Below, piece after piece: positions 44,492 to 51,768 of a DNA stretch of 64,000 bases. A program made the position numbers and the translations under genes. The notes beneath the pieces were generated by a model. That model was not told the origin of the DNA. It was given only the letters and a program-made list of their open reading frames with translations, and searched no databases. Origin of the DNA: Herbaspirillum seropedicae (GTDB lineage: Bacteria > Pseudomonadota > Gammaproteobacteria > Burkholderiales > Burkholderiaceae_D); the NCBI RefSeq assembly GCF_001040945.1, contig NZ_CP011930.1:186001-250000 (forward strand), given 5' to 3'. Numbering within the stretch: the stretch's first letter is position 1; each line of letters begins with the position of its first letter.

Positions 44492-44680
44492 TCAGGCCGA
44501 AGCCAGTGGGTGCAGCAGGCCCTGGTCGAGCAGGGTGCGGGTCAGTTCGTGGTCGGCCGGCAGGTCCACGGTCTGGTCGTGCCAGAGCATGAGCTCATGG
44601 TCGTGCAGCGCGCCGGCCGCATCCGGCAGGCGCAGCGTGACGGCCGAGTGCGGGCCGGTATAGCGGTAAGGGGTAGACAT
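44492..44680 (-). CDS. Small protein at the head of the tail operon (position of Mu gp38)
   Basis: A 62-residue protein: YRYTGPHSAVTLRLPDAAGA, LMLWHDQTVDLPADHELTRT, LLDQGLLHPL. AAGGAG precedes the ATG at 44680. It is the first gene of the leftward operon and stands just before the sheath, the place of small proteins such as Mu gp38 (DUF2635). A similarity to that family is suggested by size and layout but I cannot confirm it. Confidence 0.75.
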   Translation of the reverse strand: MSTPYRYTGPHSAVTLRLPDAAGALHDHELMLWHDQTVDLPADHELTRTLLDQGLLHPLASA

Positions 44681-44790
44681 CTGGAACTCCTTGGATGGTC
44701 AACGGAAGGAAGTGGCGGGGCGCAAGGGCCCGGTTCACGTTGCTCATCCTGCCCGGCGCAGCAGGCCAGGCACAGTAAAGAGCTTGATTG

Positions 44791-44827
44791 CTTGAGCCGG
44801 TCGCAGGCGGGCTGCGAGCGGCTCAAG
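44791..44827. promoter_or_regulatory. Large hairpin between repressor and tail operon
   Basis: CTTGAGCCGGTCGCAG (44791-44806) pairs with 44812-44827 at 15 of 16 positions across a 5-nt loop. No T tract follows on either strand, so it is not an ordinary terminator. It sits in the 240-bp gap between the repressor stop (44921) and the tail operon start (44680), where the late promoter must lie. It may be an operator, an attenuator or a processing site. Nothing else is recognised in this gap. Confidence 0.5.
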
Positions 44828-44920
44828 CAGGGTGGGAGGCGGGGGAAGGGGAAGGGACCGCGCAGGCAAGCCAGTCAGGCCGGTAGTGCTTGCGGACGTA
44901 AGGCTTGCGGCTTGCAGGCT

Positions 44921-45727
44921 TCAGAGCGGATGGCCGTGCCAGACCACGCGGCCGACGATGTCCAGGCGGGCCACTTGTTGCGCATCCAGTGTTTCGACGC
45001 CGTAGAAGGGATTGTCCGCGCCGATCTCGATCTGGCCGGACAGGCGCTGGCACAAGCGTCGCACCACCAGCATGCCATTGACCGCGATCGCATACAGCCC
45101 ATCGCGCCAGGACTGGGCGCTGCGGGTATCGAGCAGCAGCAGGTCGCCCTGGGCCACGGTGGGGGCCATGGCGTCGCCGTTCATGTCGATGAGCGCCAGC
45201 TGCGAGGGGTCCAGCCCCATCACCCCGGTCAGCCAGTGGCGGCGGAAGGCCAGGTGATCGACGATGGTGTCGTCGCTCAGTTGCGCCTGGACGCCCGCAG
45301 CGGGCAGGGCGTGACGCGGCACCCGGATCATCTCCTGGTCAGCGCTGGCGCCCAGGGCGGCGCGCACCATCTCTGCATTGCGGCTCTTCAAGGCCAGGAA
45401 CAACTGCTGGATCTGCTGCTGTTCCTGCGCCGTCAGCCCCGGCACGTCGCGGGTGATCTCCGTGCCGTCGCGGATCGATTTCAGGCGCAGCAGCTGCGCG
45501 TGCTGTTCCGGCTGCAAGAACATCTCCCCCTCATCGGCCAGCAGCCACTGCGGATTGACCCGCCAGTGCTCAGCGGCCAGCTCGGCCTCGCCGGGGCGGA
45601 TCTTGCTCACCCGTCCGGAAAAAAGATCGTCGATGCGCTGACGGTTGCAGCCAAAGACCGCCGCCAGCTCGGCGCGGGTCTTGCCGGTGGCATTTAGAAG
45701 AATTTGTAATTTTTGCGGAAAAGCCAT
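44921..45727 (-). CDS. Phage repressor, HTH plus S24 peptidase-like domain lacking the Ser/Lys dyad
   Basis: A 268-residue CI/LexA-type repressor. The N-terminal helix-turn-helix (KTRAELAAVFGCNRQRIDDL) is followed by a linker and a C-terminal S24 domain with GDAMAPTVAQGDLLLLD, GLYAIAV and MLVVRRL, and a final NPFYGVETLD. Active S24 proteins have Ser in GDSM and Lys in the VKRL-like strand; here these are Ala186 and Arg223. The fold should dimerise but not self-cleave. It lies between the leftward tail arm and the rightward early arm and overlaps one AAATTACA copy in its own 5' coding region. Confidence 0.88.
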   Translation of the reverse strand: MAFPQKLQILLNATGKTRAELAAVFGCNRQRIDDLFSGRVSKIRPGEAELAAEHWRVNPQWLLADEGEMFLQPEQHAQLLRLKSIRDGTEITRDVPGLTAQEQQQIQQLFLALKSRNAEMVRAALGASADQEMIRVPRHALPAAGVQAQLSDDTIVDHLAFRRHWLTGVMGLDPSQLALIDMNGDAMAPTVAQGDLLLLDTRSAQSWRDGLYAIAVNGMLVVRRLCQRLSGQIEIGADNPFYGVETLDAQQVARLDIVGRVVWHGHPL

Positions 45728-46065
45728 GGTATGAGAGTTGGCTGTAAAAAACAGTGTAAATTACATGGCGGAGTGCCGTACTCCAAAACCGCCAAGGAGT
45801 CTCTCGATGATAGAGCCGTACAAATTGAGCGCCGCCAAGCGGCGCATCCACGAGCAGGGCAAGACGATCGCGCAATGGGCCCAGGAACACAACTTTGAGC
45901 CGCGTCAGGTCTACCTCGTCATCAATGGCACCCTCAAGGGGCGCAATGGTCGCGCCCACGAGATTGCCGTTTCCCTCGGGCTTAAATCATCAGAATGATT
46001 TTCGCACAAGAAAATCCTTTTGCACAGAAATTACAGTTATGAATCAGAAACACTCGGTAAATTAC
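45705..46065. promoter_or_regulatory. Candidate operator set AAATTACA at the early control region
   Basis: The octamer AAATTACA occurs at 45758-45765 and 46028-46035 on the plus strand and at 45705-45712 on the minus strand, with a near copy (AAATTACC) at 46059-46066. The central one is part of TGTAAATTACA (45755-45765), an inverted repeat around one base, and is preceded by CTGT-AAAAA-ACAG (45742-45754). GTAAATTAC is repeated exactly at 45756 and 46057. The cluster spans the divergent promoters of repressor and early genes. Confidence 0.5.
45807..45998 (+). CDS. Ner/Cro-like small DNA-binding protein
   Basis: A 63-residue basic protein starting MIEPYKLSAAKRRIHEQGKT with a helix-turn-helix (IAQWAQEHNFEPRQVYLVIN). 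AAGGAG lies 8 bp upstream of ATG 45807; earlier in-frame starts lack a site. It is the first gene of the rightward early operon, facing the repressor, the place of Ner in Mu or Cro in lambda. It would be expected to turn down early and repressor promoters. Confidence 0.75.
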   Translation: MIEPYKLSAAKRRIHEQGKTIAQWAQEHNFEPRQVYLVINGTLKGRNGRAHEIAVSLGLKSSE

Positions 46066-46362
46066 CATTGCGAGAGCCAGCAGCGCATCCTCAAGGTCTT
46101 GCTCTGCCTATTTGGTCACGAGATCGACGGACTCACGCCAGGCCAGGTGGCCAAGCTGGCCGGCACCACCGCCCCCAACGCCACGCGCGACCTGTGGAAC
46201 CTGGAAGCCGCCGGCCTGACCGAGCGCCTGCCGGGCGGCGAGCGGGTGCGCATCAGCCCGCAGATCGGCCGCCGCGCCCTGGCCACGCTGCAGACCTTCG
46301 ACCGCGCCCAGCGCCACCTGGCCGAACTGAGCCAGCGTTACCTGCCCAACCATCACGCTTAA
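46039..46362 (+). CDS. Winged-helix regulator of the early operon
   Basis: A 107-residue protein with an IclR/MarR-like winged helix: SQQRILKVLLCLFGHEIDGL, TPGQVAKLAGTTAPNATRDL, WNLEAAGLTERLPGGERVRI. The ATG at 46039 follows AATTACAGTT. The coding start overlaps a candidate operator copy at 46057. Its target is unknown; it lies 13 bp before the DUF3102-like gene. Confidence 0.7.
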   Translation: MNQKHSVNYHCESQQRILKVLLCLFGHEIDGLTPGQVAKLAGTTAPNATRDLWNLEAAGLTERLPGGERVRISPQIGRRALATLQTFDRAQRHLAELSQRYLPNHHA

Positions 46363-46374
46363 GGAGCGCCTTGC

Positions 46375-47259
46375 ATGCCACGTCCCCCCCACCCCGAGGC
46401 CAGCCTGATCGATCCGGTCGATCCCGCCGCATTGGCCAGCCTGTCCGAGAGCGCCAACGCCATGGCGCTGATGAACCAGGAGCGCAACGCCGCCGCCCAG
46501 GCCATCGCCCTGCAACTGGGCTATGAAGGCAGCCTGGCCGTGGGCGCGCTGGAAGATGAGATCCGCTTCTACCAGCGCCGCACCGTCGAATCCCTGCTGG
46601 AGCTCGGCAAGCGCCTGCTGGTGCTCAAGGAGCTGACCCCGCATGGCCAGTTCGAGCAACGCGTGGAGATGCTGGGCTTCAGCTACCGCTCCGCCGCGCG
46701 CTTCATGCAGGCCGCCATCAAGACTTCCAAATCTGCCAATTTGGCATTGTTGAGTTCCCAGGTGAAGAGCGCCAGCGCCTTCCTCGAACTGGTGACCCAC
46801 GACGACGACACCCTCGACGCCCTGGTGCAGATGGATGAGATCGACCGCATGAGCGCCACCCAGTTGCGCCAGACCCTGCGCGATCTGCACGGCGATCTCC
46901 AGGCCAAGGACAAGGTGCTCGACGACGCGCATAGAAAACTCACGGACCTGCAAGTCCAGATGAACAAGAAAGTTGTCGCTCAGACTGATTGGCCAGACGC
47001 CCTGTCGCCTTTGACAGATCAGATTGCCGCCGCCGGTCGCAAGCTGGCGCAAGCCGCCGGTGAGCTGGAAAACTGCCGCATCACGCTCTTTTCCGTCGCC
47101 GAGGGTTTGCCCGAGGCGCAGCGCAGCCAGTTCGAAACCGCGCTGGCGCATGTGGCCGAGGTCTACGAGCAGGCGCTGGCGCGCGGCGAGCGCGACCTGG
47201 TCCGCGAGCGCGCCACCTTCGAGAAGACGCTGGGCGCCTATGCGCCGCAACCCGGTTGA
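46375..47259 (+). CDS. DUF3102-like protein, unknown function
   Basis: A 294-residue soluble, helical protein. The middle part (YQRRTVESLLELGKRLLVLK, HGQFEQRVEMLGFSYRSAARF, split as HGQFEQRVEMLGFS and YRSAARFMQAA) resembles DUF3102, a phage and plasmid domain. A coiled-coil region follows (LHGDLQAKDKVLDDAHRKL). It lies between the winged-helix gene and the transposase, 12 bp from each. A role in replication or transposition is possible from the position only. Confidence 0.65.
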   Translation: MPRPPHPEASLIDPVDPAALASLSESANAMALMNQERNAAAQAIALQLGYEGSLAVGALEDEIRFYQRRTVESLLELGKRLLVLKELTPHGQFEQRVEMLGFSYRSAARFMQAAIKTSKSANLALLSSQVKSASAFLELVTHDDDTLDALVQMDEIDRMSATQLRQTLRDLHGDLQAKDKVLDDAHRKLTDLQVQMNKKVVAQTDWPDALSPLTDQIAAAGRKLAQAAGELENCRITLFSVAEGLPEAQRSQFETALAHVAEVYEQALARGERDLVRERATFEKTLGAYAPQPG

Positions 47260-47271
47260 GGCAGGTGCGCC

Positions 47272-49089
47272 ATGGCCGATCAACCTTCCGCCGAACTGCT
47301 GCAGGCGCTGCTGGCCCTGCGCGAGCGCATGGCCGCCACGCCCTATGGGAGCGGCACTGCGCTGGTCCATCGCTTTGCGCAGATGCTGGGCAAGAATCCC
47401 AACACCATCTACACCTGGCTGCGCACCTACGCCGGCTACCGCAGCGGCCGCAAGAAGCGCGCCGACGCCGGCACCACCGTCTTGCCCGAGGAGACCCTGC
47501 ACTTCATCGCCGCCGCCAAGCGCGAAGGCGTGCGCGGCAATGGCAAGGCCACGCTGCCCACGGCGGTGGCCATGAACATCGCCCACGGCAATGGCATCGA
47601 CGTCACGCTCTCCGAGAGCCGCATCAACGCCCTCATGCGCCAGCGCCGCCTGGATGCACGCGCCCAGCAACAGGCGCGCTCGCACCAGGTGCTGCGCAGC
47701 CTCTATCCCAACCACGTGCACCAGATCGATCCCTCGCTGTGCCTGATCTATTACACCCCGCGCGGCCAGGCCATCATGCGCGACGAAGAGTTCTACAAGA
47801 ACAAGCCCGCCAGCCTGGACAAGGTGCGCCTGCAGGTGTGGCGCTATGTGCGCTATGACCATGCGTCCGGCGCCCTCGATGTGCGCTACTACGAAGCGCT
47901 GGGCGAGAACCAGCATTGCCTCTTCGAATTCCTGCTGCACACCTGGGGCCAGCAGCCGCACCGCCTCTCCCATGGCGTGCCGCGCCTGCTGCTGTGGGAC
48001 AAGGGCAGCGCCAACACCAGCTTCGCCATCCGCCGCCTGCTCGACGCCCTCGGGGTCGAACACCGCACCCATGCGCCCGGCCACGCCTGGGCCAAGGGCG
48101 GCGTGGAGCAGGGCAACAACCTGGTGGAAACCCATTTCGAAAGCCGCCTGCGTTTCGAGCCCGTCGACACGGTGGCACAGCTCAACGCCGCTGCCGCCGC
48201 CTGGGTGCGCGACTTCAACGCCAACGCCATCACCCACGTCGATTGCCGCGTCGTGCGCCAGAGCGGCCAGCCCATGGTGCGCGACGCCCTGTGGCAAAGC
48301 ATCCTGCGCCATCCCGGCGCGCTGCTGCAATTGCCCGAGCGCGCGGTCTGCCAGTGGTTCCTGGGCGGACGCGAACATACCCGGGTGGTGCGCGACCTGC
48401 AGATCAGCTTTGCCCATCCCGAGCTGGGCGCCACCGCCCACTACGACCTCTCGCCCTGGGCCGCCAGCCTGGGCAATGGCCAGAAGCTGCGCGTGACGCC
48501 GCTGCTGATGCAGCAGGGCGCGCTGCGCATAGAGATCGACCGGCCCGGCGCAGAGGCCTTGCTGGTGCAGGTCGCCCCGATGCGCGATTTCGACGATTAT
48601 GGCCGTCCCGCGCACGCCCCCGTGCTGGGCCAGGACTATGCGCGCGCGCCCGTGAGCGCCAGCCAGCAAGCCGCCCACGCGCTGGCGCAAGCGGCCTGGG
48701 GAGACGGCGCCACGCCCGAGCACGCCGAACGCCAGCGCGCCCGCCAGGCCAAGCCCTTCGCCGAGCGCAACGGCGGCCGCGGCCTGGTGGCGCACAGCCA
48801 CCTCGGCCAGGCCAGCCTGCCCACGCGCCTGCTGCCGACGGCCCAGCCCTTGCATACCCCCGCGCTGCAACAGCAGCAACGGGCCGGCCAGGCCAGCCAG
48901 GTGCTGAGCGTGCCGCAGGCCGTGCGCCGCCTGCGCCAAGCGCTGGGAGAGCACGCCCCGGCCGACCTGTACGGCCAGCTCAAGGCGCGCTTCCCCGCCG
49001 GCCATGTGCCGCTGCAGTGGGTGGAACAATCCATTGCCGCATCCAGCCTGGTGGCGCTGGATCAGCAGGCAGACTGGGCGGTGAAGTGA
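47272..49089 (+). CDS. MuA-type DDE transposase (BcepMu-like)
   Basis: A 605-residue transposase. An N-terminal HTH-like part (ALVHRFAQMLGKNPNTIYTW) precedes an rve-type catalytic core with HQIDPS (Asp153), LLLWDKGSAN (Asp243) and KGGVEQGNN (Glu279). The last two are 35 residues apart, a complete DD35E triad. A beta-barrel region and a C-terminal basic part follow, as in MuA-like proteins that contact MuB. No frameshift is present. It is coupled to a MuB-like ATPase starting 2 bp after its stop. Enzyme activity therefore seems possible although the element has no head genes. Confidence 0.88.
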   Translation: MADQPSAELLQALLALRERMAATPYGSGTALVHRFAQMLGKNPNTIYTWLRTYAGYRSGRKKRADAGTTVLPEETLHFIAAAKREGVRGNGKATLPTAVAMNIAHGNGIDVTLSESRINALMRQRRLDARAQQQARSHQVLRSLYPNHVHQIDPSLCLIYYTPRGQAIMRDEEFYKNKPASLDKVRLQVWRYVRYDHASGALDVRYYEALGENQHCLFEFLLHTWGQQPHRLSHGVPRLLLWDKGSANTSFAIRRLLDALGVEHRTHAPGHAWAKGGVEQGNNLVETHFESRLRFEPVDTVAQLNAAAAAWVRDFNANAITHVDCRVVRQSGQPMVRDALWQSILRHPGALLQLPERAVCQWFLGGREHTRVVRDLQISFAHPELGATAHYDLSPWAASLGNGQKLRVTPLLMQQGALRIEIDRPGAEALLVQVAPMRDFDDYGRPAHAPVLGQDYARAPVSASQQAAHALAQAAWGDGATPEHAERQRARQAKPFAERNGGRGLVAHSHLGQASLPTRLLPTAQPLHTPALQQQQRAGQASQVLSVPQAVRRLRQALGEHAPADLYGQLKARFPAGHVPLQWVEQSIAASSLVALDQQADWAVK

Positions 49090-49090
49090 C

Positions 49091-50011
49091 ATGACCTTTC
49101 CCTCTCCCCCGCCTTCCAGGCTTCCCATGCTCCTGCCCAAGCACAGTCTCACCCCAGCGACTTGCCGCCATTTCGGCTTGCTGGTCGATCCCTTCAGCAA
49201 CGAATTGCACAGCGCCCAGGACGTCTTCCTCAGCCCCGGCCTGCGCTATGTGCGCGAGAGCCTGTGGCAGCACGTCCGCCATGGCGGATTGCTGGCGTTA
49301 GTCGGTGAATCCGGCAGCGGCAAGAGCACCGCCCTGGGCGCCCTGCGCGAGCGGCTGCGGGAAGAAGAGCGCGACTGCGTGCTCATCGAACCCAGCGTGC
49401 TCTACATGGAAGAGAACGACCGCAAGGGCAAGACCCTCAAGAGCGCCGCCATCGTCCAGGCCATCCTCAGCACGCTCGCGCCCACGCTCACGGCCAGGCG
49501 CGACGCCGAAGCGCGCGCGCGGCAGATGCAGCAACTGCTGTGCAGCGGCCACCGCGCCGGACGTCGCCACCTGCTGGTCATCGAAGAAGCGCATTGCCTG
49601 CCCACGGCCACGCTCAAGCATCTGAAGCGCTTTGCCGAGTTGAAGGATGGGATGGCGCCCTTGTTGTCCATCCTGCTGGTCGGGCAAACCGAGCTGGCGC
49701 GTCGGCTGCGCTTGAACCCCGCCGAACTGCGCGAGCTGGCCCAGCGCATCGACGTGATCGAATTGCCGCCGCTGGGGCGGGAATGGGCCGATTACCTGGC
49801 CTTCAAGTTCAGCCGCGTGGGCCTGCCGGTGGAGCGCATCCTCACCGCCCAAGGCGCGCAGGCCCTGCGCGAGCGTCTTGCCCCCGCTGGCTCCGCCGCC
49901 GCCAGCCAGCTTTATCCCCTGGCGCTGGCCAATCTGTTGCGCGCGGCCATGAACCTGGCCGCCAGCCTGGGTGCGCCGCGCGTGGACGCCGATATTGTCA
50001 AGGATCTGTGA
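49091..50011 (+). CDS. MuB-type AAA ATPase, transposition target protein
   Basis: A 306-residue ATPase with Walker A GESGSGKST (72-80), Walker B LLVIEEAHCLP, sensor-like SILLVGQTEL and an arginine-rich region (LAQRIDVIELPPLG). This is the ExeA/MuB family that binds target DNA and activates the transposase. The gene directly follows the transposase. An alternative start is Met13. Intact by length and motifs. Confidence 0.87.
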   Translation: MTFPSPPPSRLPMLLPKHSLTPATCRHFGLLVDPFSNELHSAQDVFLSPGLRYVRESLWQHVRHGGLLALVGESGSGKSTALGALRERLREEERDCVLIEPSVLYMEENDRKGKTLKSAAIVQAILSTLAPTLTARRDAEARARQMQQLLCSGHRAGRRHLLVIEEAHCLPTATLKHLKRFAELKDGMAPLLSILLVGQTELARRLRLNPAELRELAQRIDVIELPPLGREWADYLAFKFSRVGLPVERILTAQGAQALRERLAPAGSAAASQLYPLALANLLRAAMNLAASLGAPRVDADIVKDL

Positions 50012-50051
50012 GGCGGCCTTTGGCCGCTGCACACACTGCATGGAGAGAGAG

Positions 50052-50408
50052 ATGAAGGACGCGATGCAACTGGAGTTTCCGCCGGAGTATCCGGAACTGC
50101 TGGAACAGATGGGACAGATCATCGGGCGCAAGCTGGTCGAGCACGGCCTCGGGCGCGAACAGGCGCAGAGCGCCGCCTTCGAGATCGCCGAATCGATCCG
50201 CACCGAGATCGGCGGGGTGCAGCAATATATCCCGCGCGGCTTGCGTTTCCAGCTCTCGCGCCGGGATCAGGAGATCTTCGAGAAATTCAACGGCCAGAAC
50301 TATCATCAGCTGGCCCATAGTTATCACCTCTCCGAAATGCAGGTCCGCAACATCGTCAAGCGCGGCCTGGCGCGAGAGCGCGCCGCGCGCCAGGCCAGCC
50401 TGCTCTGA
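50052..50408 (+). CDS. Mor/C-type transcription activator
   Basis: A 118-residue protein of the Mu Mor/C family: EIGGVQQYIPRGLRFQLSRR, then IFEKFNGQNYHQLAHSYHLS and EMQVRNIVKRGLA, a beta-strand plus HTH that binds activator sites. ATG 50052 follows GGAGAG; ATG 50040 is possible. Mu has separate middle (Mor) and late (C) activators; only one is present here. It is a good candidate to switch on both the lysis genes to its right and the tail operon to its left. Confidence 0.88.
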   Translation: MKDAMQLEFPPEYPELLEQMGQIIGRKLVEHGLGREQAQSAAFEIAESIRTEIGGVQQYIPRGLRFQLSRRDQEIFEKFNGQNYHQLAHSYHLSEMQVRNIVKRGLARERAARQASLL

Positions 50409-50441
50409 AGCTGGCTTCTCGCGGGGCCCTGATGCAAGTGA

Positions 50442-50453
50442 TAAAGGCCTTTA
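50442..50453. promoter_or_regulatory. Palindrome TAAAGGCCTTTA upstream of the lysis cassette
   Basis: A perfect 12-bp palindrome 36 bp before the endolysin start, in the gap after the Mor/C-like gene. It may be an activator or promoter element of the lysis operon. No identical copy was seen before the tail operon. Confidence 0.35.
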
Positions 50454-50489
50454 ATGGCGTGGCGGGCAGCCGGGCTGCAAGATGCAGGC

Positions 50490-50930
50490 ATGCAAAATTC
50501 ACGCTCCCTCGACGACTTGTTGCCGGCCGTACGCCAACGCGCCCAGGCCTTTCTCGATGTCTGCCAACGGCAAGGCATCGAGCTGCTGGTCACCTCCACC
50601 TACCGCGACCTGGACAGCCAGGCCGCGCTCTATGCCCAGGGCCGCACCCTGCCAGGCCGGCGCGTCACCAACGCCAAGCCCGGCCAGAGCTATCACAACT
50701 GGCGCGTAGCGCTGGACGTGGTGCCGCTGCGCGCCGGCAAGCCCGTCTGGGGCGCCATCGGCGCTGACGGCGCCTTGTGGCAGCGGGTGGGCGTGCTGGG
50801 TGAATCGGTCGGTCTGGAATGGGCTGGCCGCTGGACGCGCTTTCCCGAGCTGGCCCATTTCCAGTACACCGGCGGCCTCACGCTGGCGCAGCTGGCGCAA
50901 GGCTGCCAGCCTGACGGAGCGACCCCATGA
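50490..50930 (+). CDS. Endolysin, M15C-type L-alanyl-D-glutamate peptidase
   Basis: A 146-residue peptidoglycan peptidase with no signal peptide. The zinc-site motifs of the VanY/M15C family are visible: YRDLDSQAALYAQGRT, SYHNWRVALDVVP (His and Asp ligands) and ELAHFQYTGG (His ligand). ATG 50490 (MQNSRSLDDLLP) is chosen; an upstream ATG at 50454 lacks a site. It overlaps the holin gene by 4 bp. It would release particles from the producer cell. Confidence 0.9.
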   Translation: MQNSRSLDDLLPAVRQRAQAFLDVCQRQGIELLVTSTYRDLDSQAALYAQGRTLPGRRVTNAKPGQSYHNWRVALDVVPLRAGKPVWGAIGADGALWQRVGVLGESVGLEWAGRWTRFPELAHFQYTGGLTLAQLAQGCQPDGATP

Positions 50931-51349
50931 GCGCCCTGCTGGCCGCACCGCTGCTGGAACTTGGGCGCACCCTCATCGGCAAGCTCTGGCCCGATCCCCA
51001 GGCCCAGGCTGACGCGCAGTTCCGGCTCCTGCAACTGCAGCAGGCCGGAGAATTCAAGGAACTGGAACGGCAGTTGCAACTGATGCTGGCCCAGTCCGAC
51101 GTCAACCGTGAAGACGCCCGCAGCGGCAGCAACTTCCGCGGCGGCTGGCGGCCCTTCATCGGCTGGGTGTGCGGCCTCGGGCTGGCCTATCAATTCCTGC
51201 TGCGCCCCCTGGCCAACGGCGTGCTGGCCGTGCGCGGCCACGGCATGCCCATGCCCGAGCTGGACACCAACACCCTCATGGCCCTGGTGACCGGCATGCT
51301 GGGTTTCGGCGGCTTGCGCACGTTCGAGAAGCAGCGAGGCCTGGGATGA
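50927..51349 (+). CDS. Holin-like protein (3TM holin family)
   Basis: A 140-residue protein. An N-terminal amphipathic and charged region (LQLQQAGEFKELERQLQLML) precedes two to three hydrophobic segments (FIGWVCGLGLAYQFLLRPLA, TLMALVTGMLGFGGL) and a short C-terminal tail. This is the form of GTA/3TM-type holins. It lies between endolysin and DUF1353 with ATGA overlaps on both sides. It would form the membrane lesions that let the endolysin act. Confidence 0.82.
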   Translation: MSALLAAPLLELGRTLIGKLWPDPQAQADAQFRLLQLQQAGEFKELERQLQLMLAQSDVNREDARSGSNFRGGWRPFIGWVCGLGLAYQFLLRPLANGVLAVRGHGMPMPELDTNTLMALVTGMLGFGGLRTFEKQRGLG

Positions 51350-51768
51350 GCGGATTCACCACACCGGCCGACCTGCGCATGCTGGACAATTATCAATGGC
51401 AATTGCTGCGCGCGTTCGACTATCACATCGGCGGCTATCCCAGCCAACGGATCGTACGCGTACCGGCCGGCACGATTACCGATCTGGCCAGCGTGCCGCG
51501 CTGCCTGTGGGCGGTCTTTCCCCCGCATGGCCGCTATGCCAAGGCCGCCATCGTCCACGACTACCTGTATGAAAGCGCCATCGGCAGCAAGCGCGAGGCC
51601 GACCGGATCTTCCTGGAAGCGATGGTCGTGCTGGGCGTGCCAGGGTGGCGGCGCTGGGTGATGTATCTGGCGGTGCGACTGTTTGGGCGCGGGCGGTATG
51701 GACGCGACCGACGAGAGGGGCCGGACGGACGTCGGTGCGGGAGGGAGCGAGATGGCGATCGAGGTTGA
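51346..51768 (+). CDS. DUF1353 family protein in the lysis region
   Basis: A 140-residue protein with the DUF1353 core: VPAGTITDLASVPRCLWAVF, PPHGRYAKAAIVHDYLYES, KREADRIFLEAMVVLGV. DUF1353 proteins are common in phage lysis and tail regions and have His/Asp residues suggesting a metal site, but no proven role. The C-terminus is Arg/Gly-rich and overlaps the next gene by 17 bp. Confidence 0.83.
   Translation: MSGFTTPADLRMLDNYQWQLLRAFDYHIGGYPSQRIVRVPAGTITDLASVPRCLWAVFPPHGRYAKAAIVHDYLYESAIGSKREADRIFLEAMVVLGVPGWRRWVMYLAVRLFGRGRYGRDRREGPDGRRCGRERDGDRG

Noticed and set aside
46108..49200. Minus-strand open frame of 1,030 codons opposite the transposase region
   Set aside because: It covers several well-supported plus-strand genes and reads as low-complexity Gly/Ala/His/Gln sequence without motifs.
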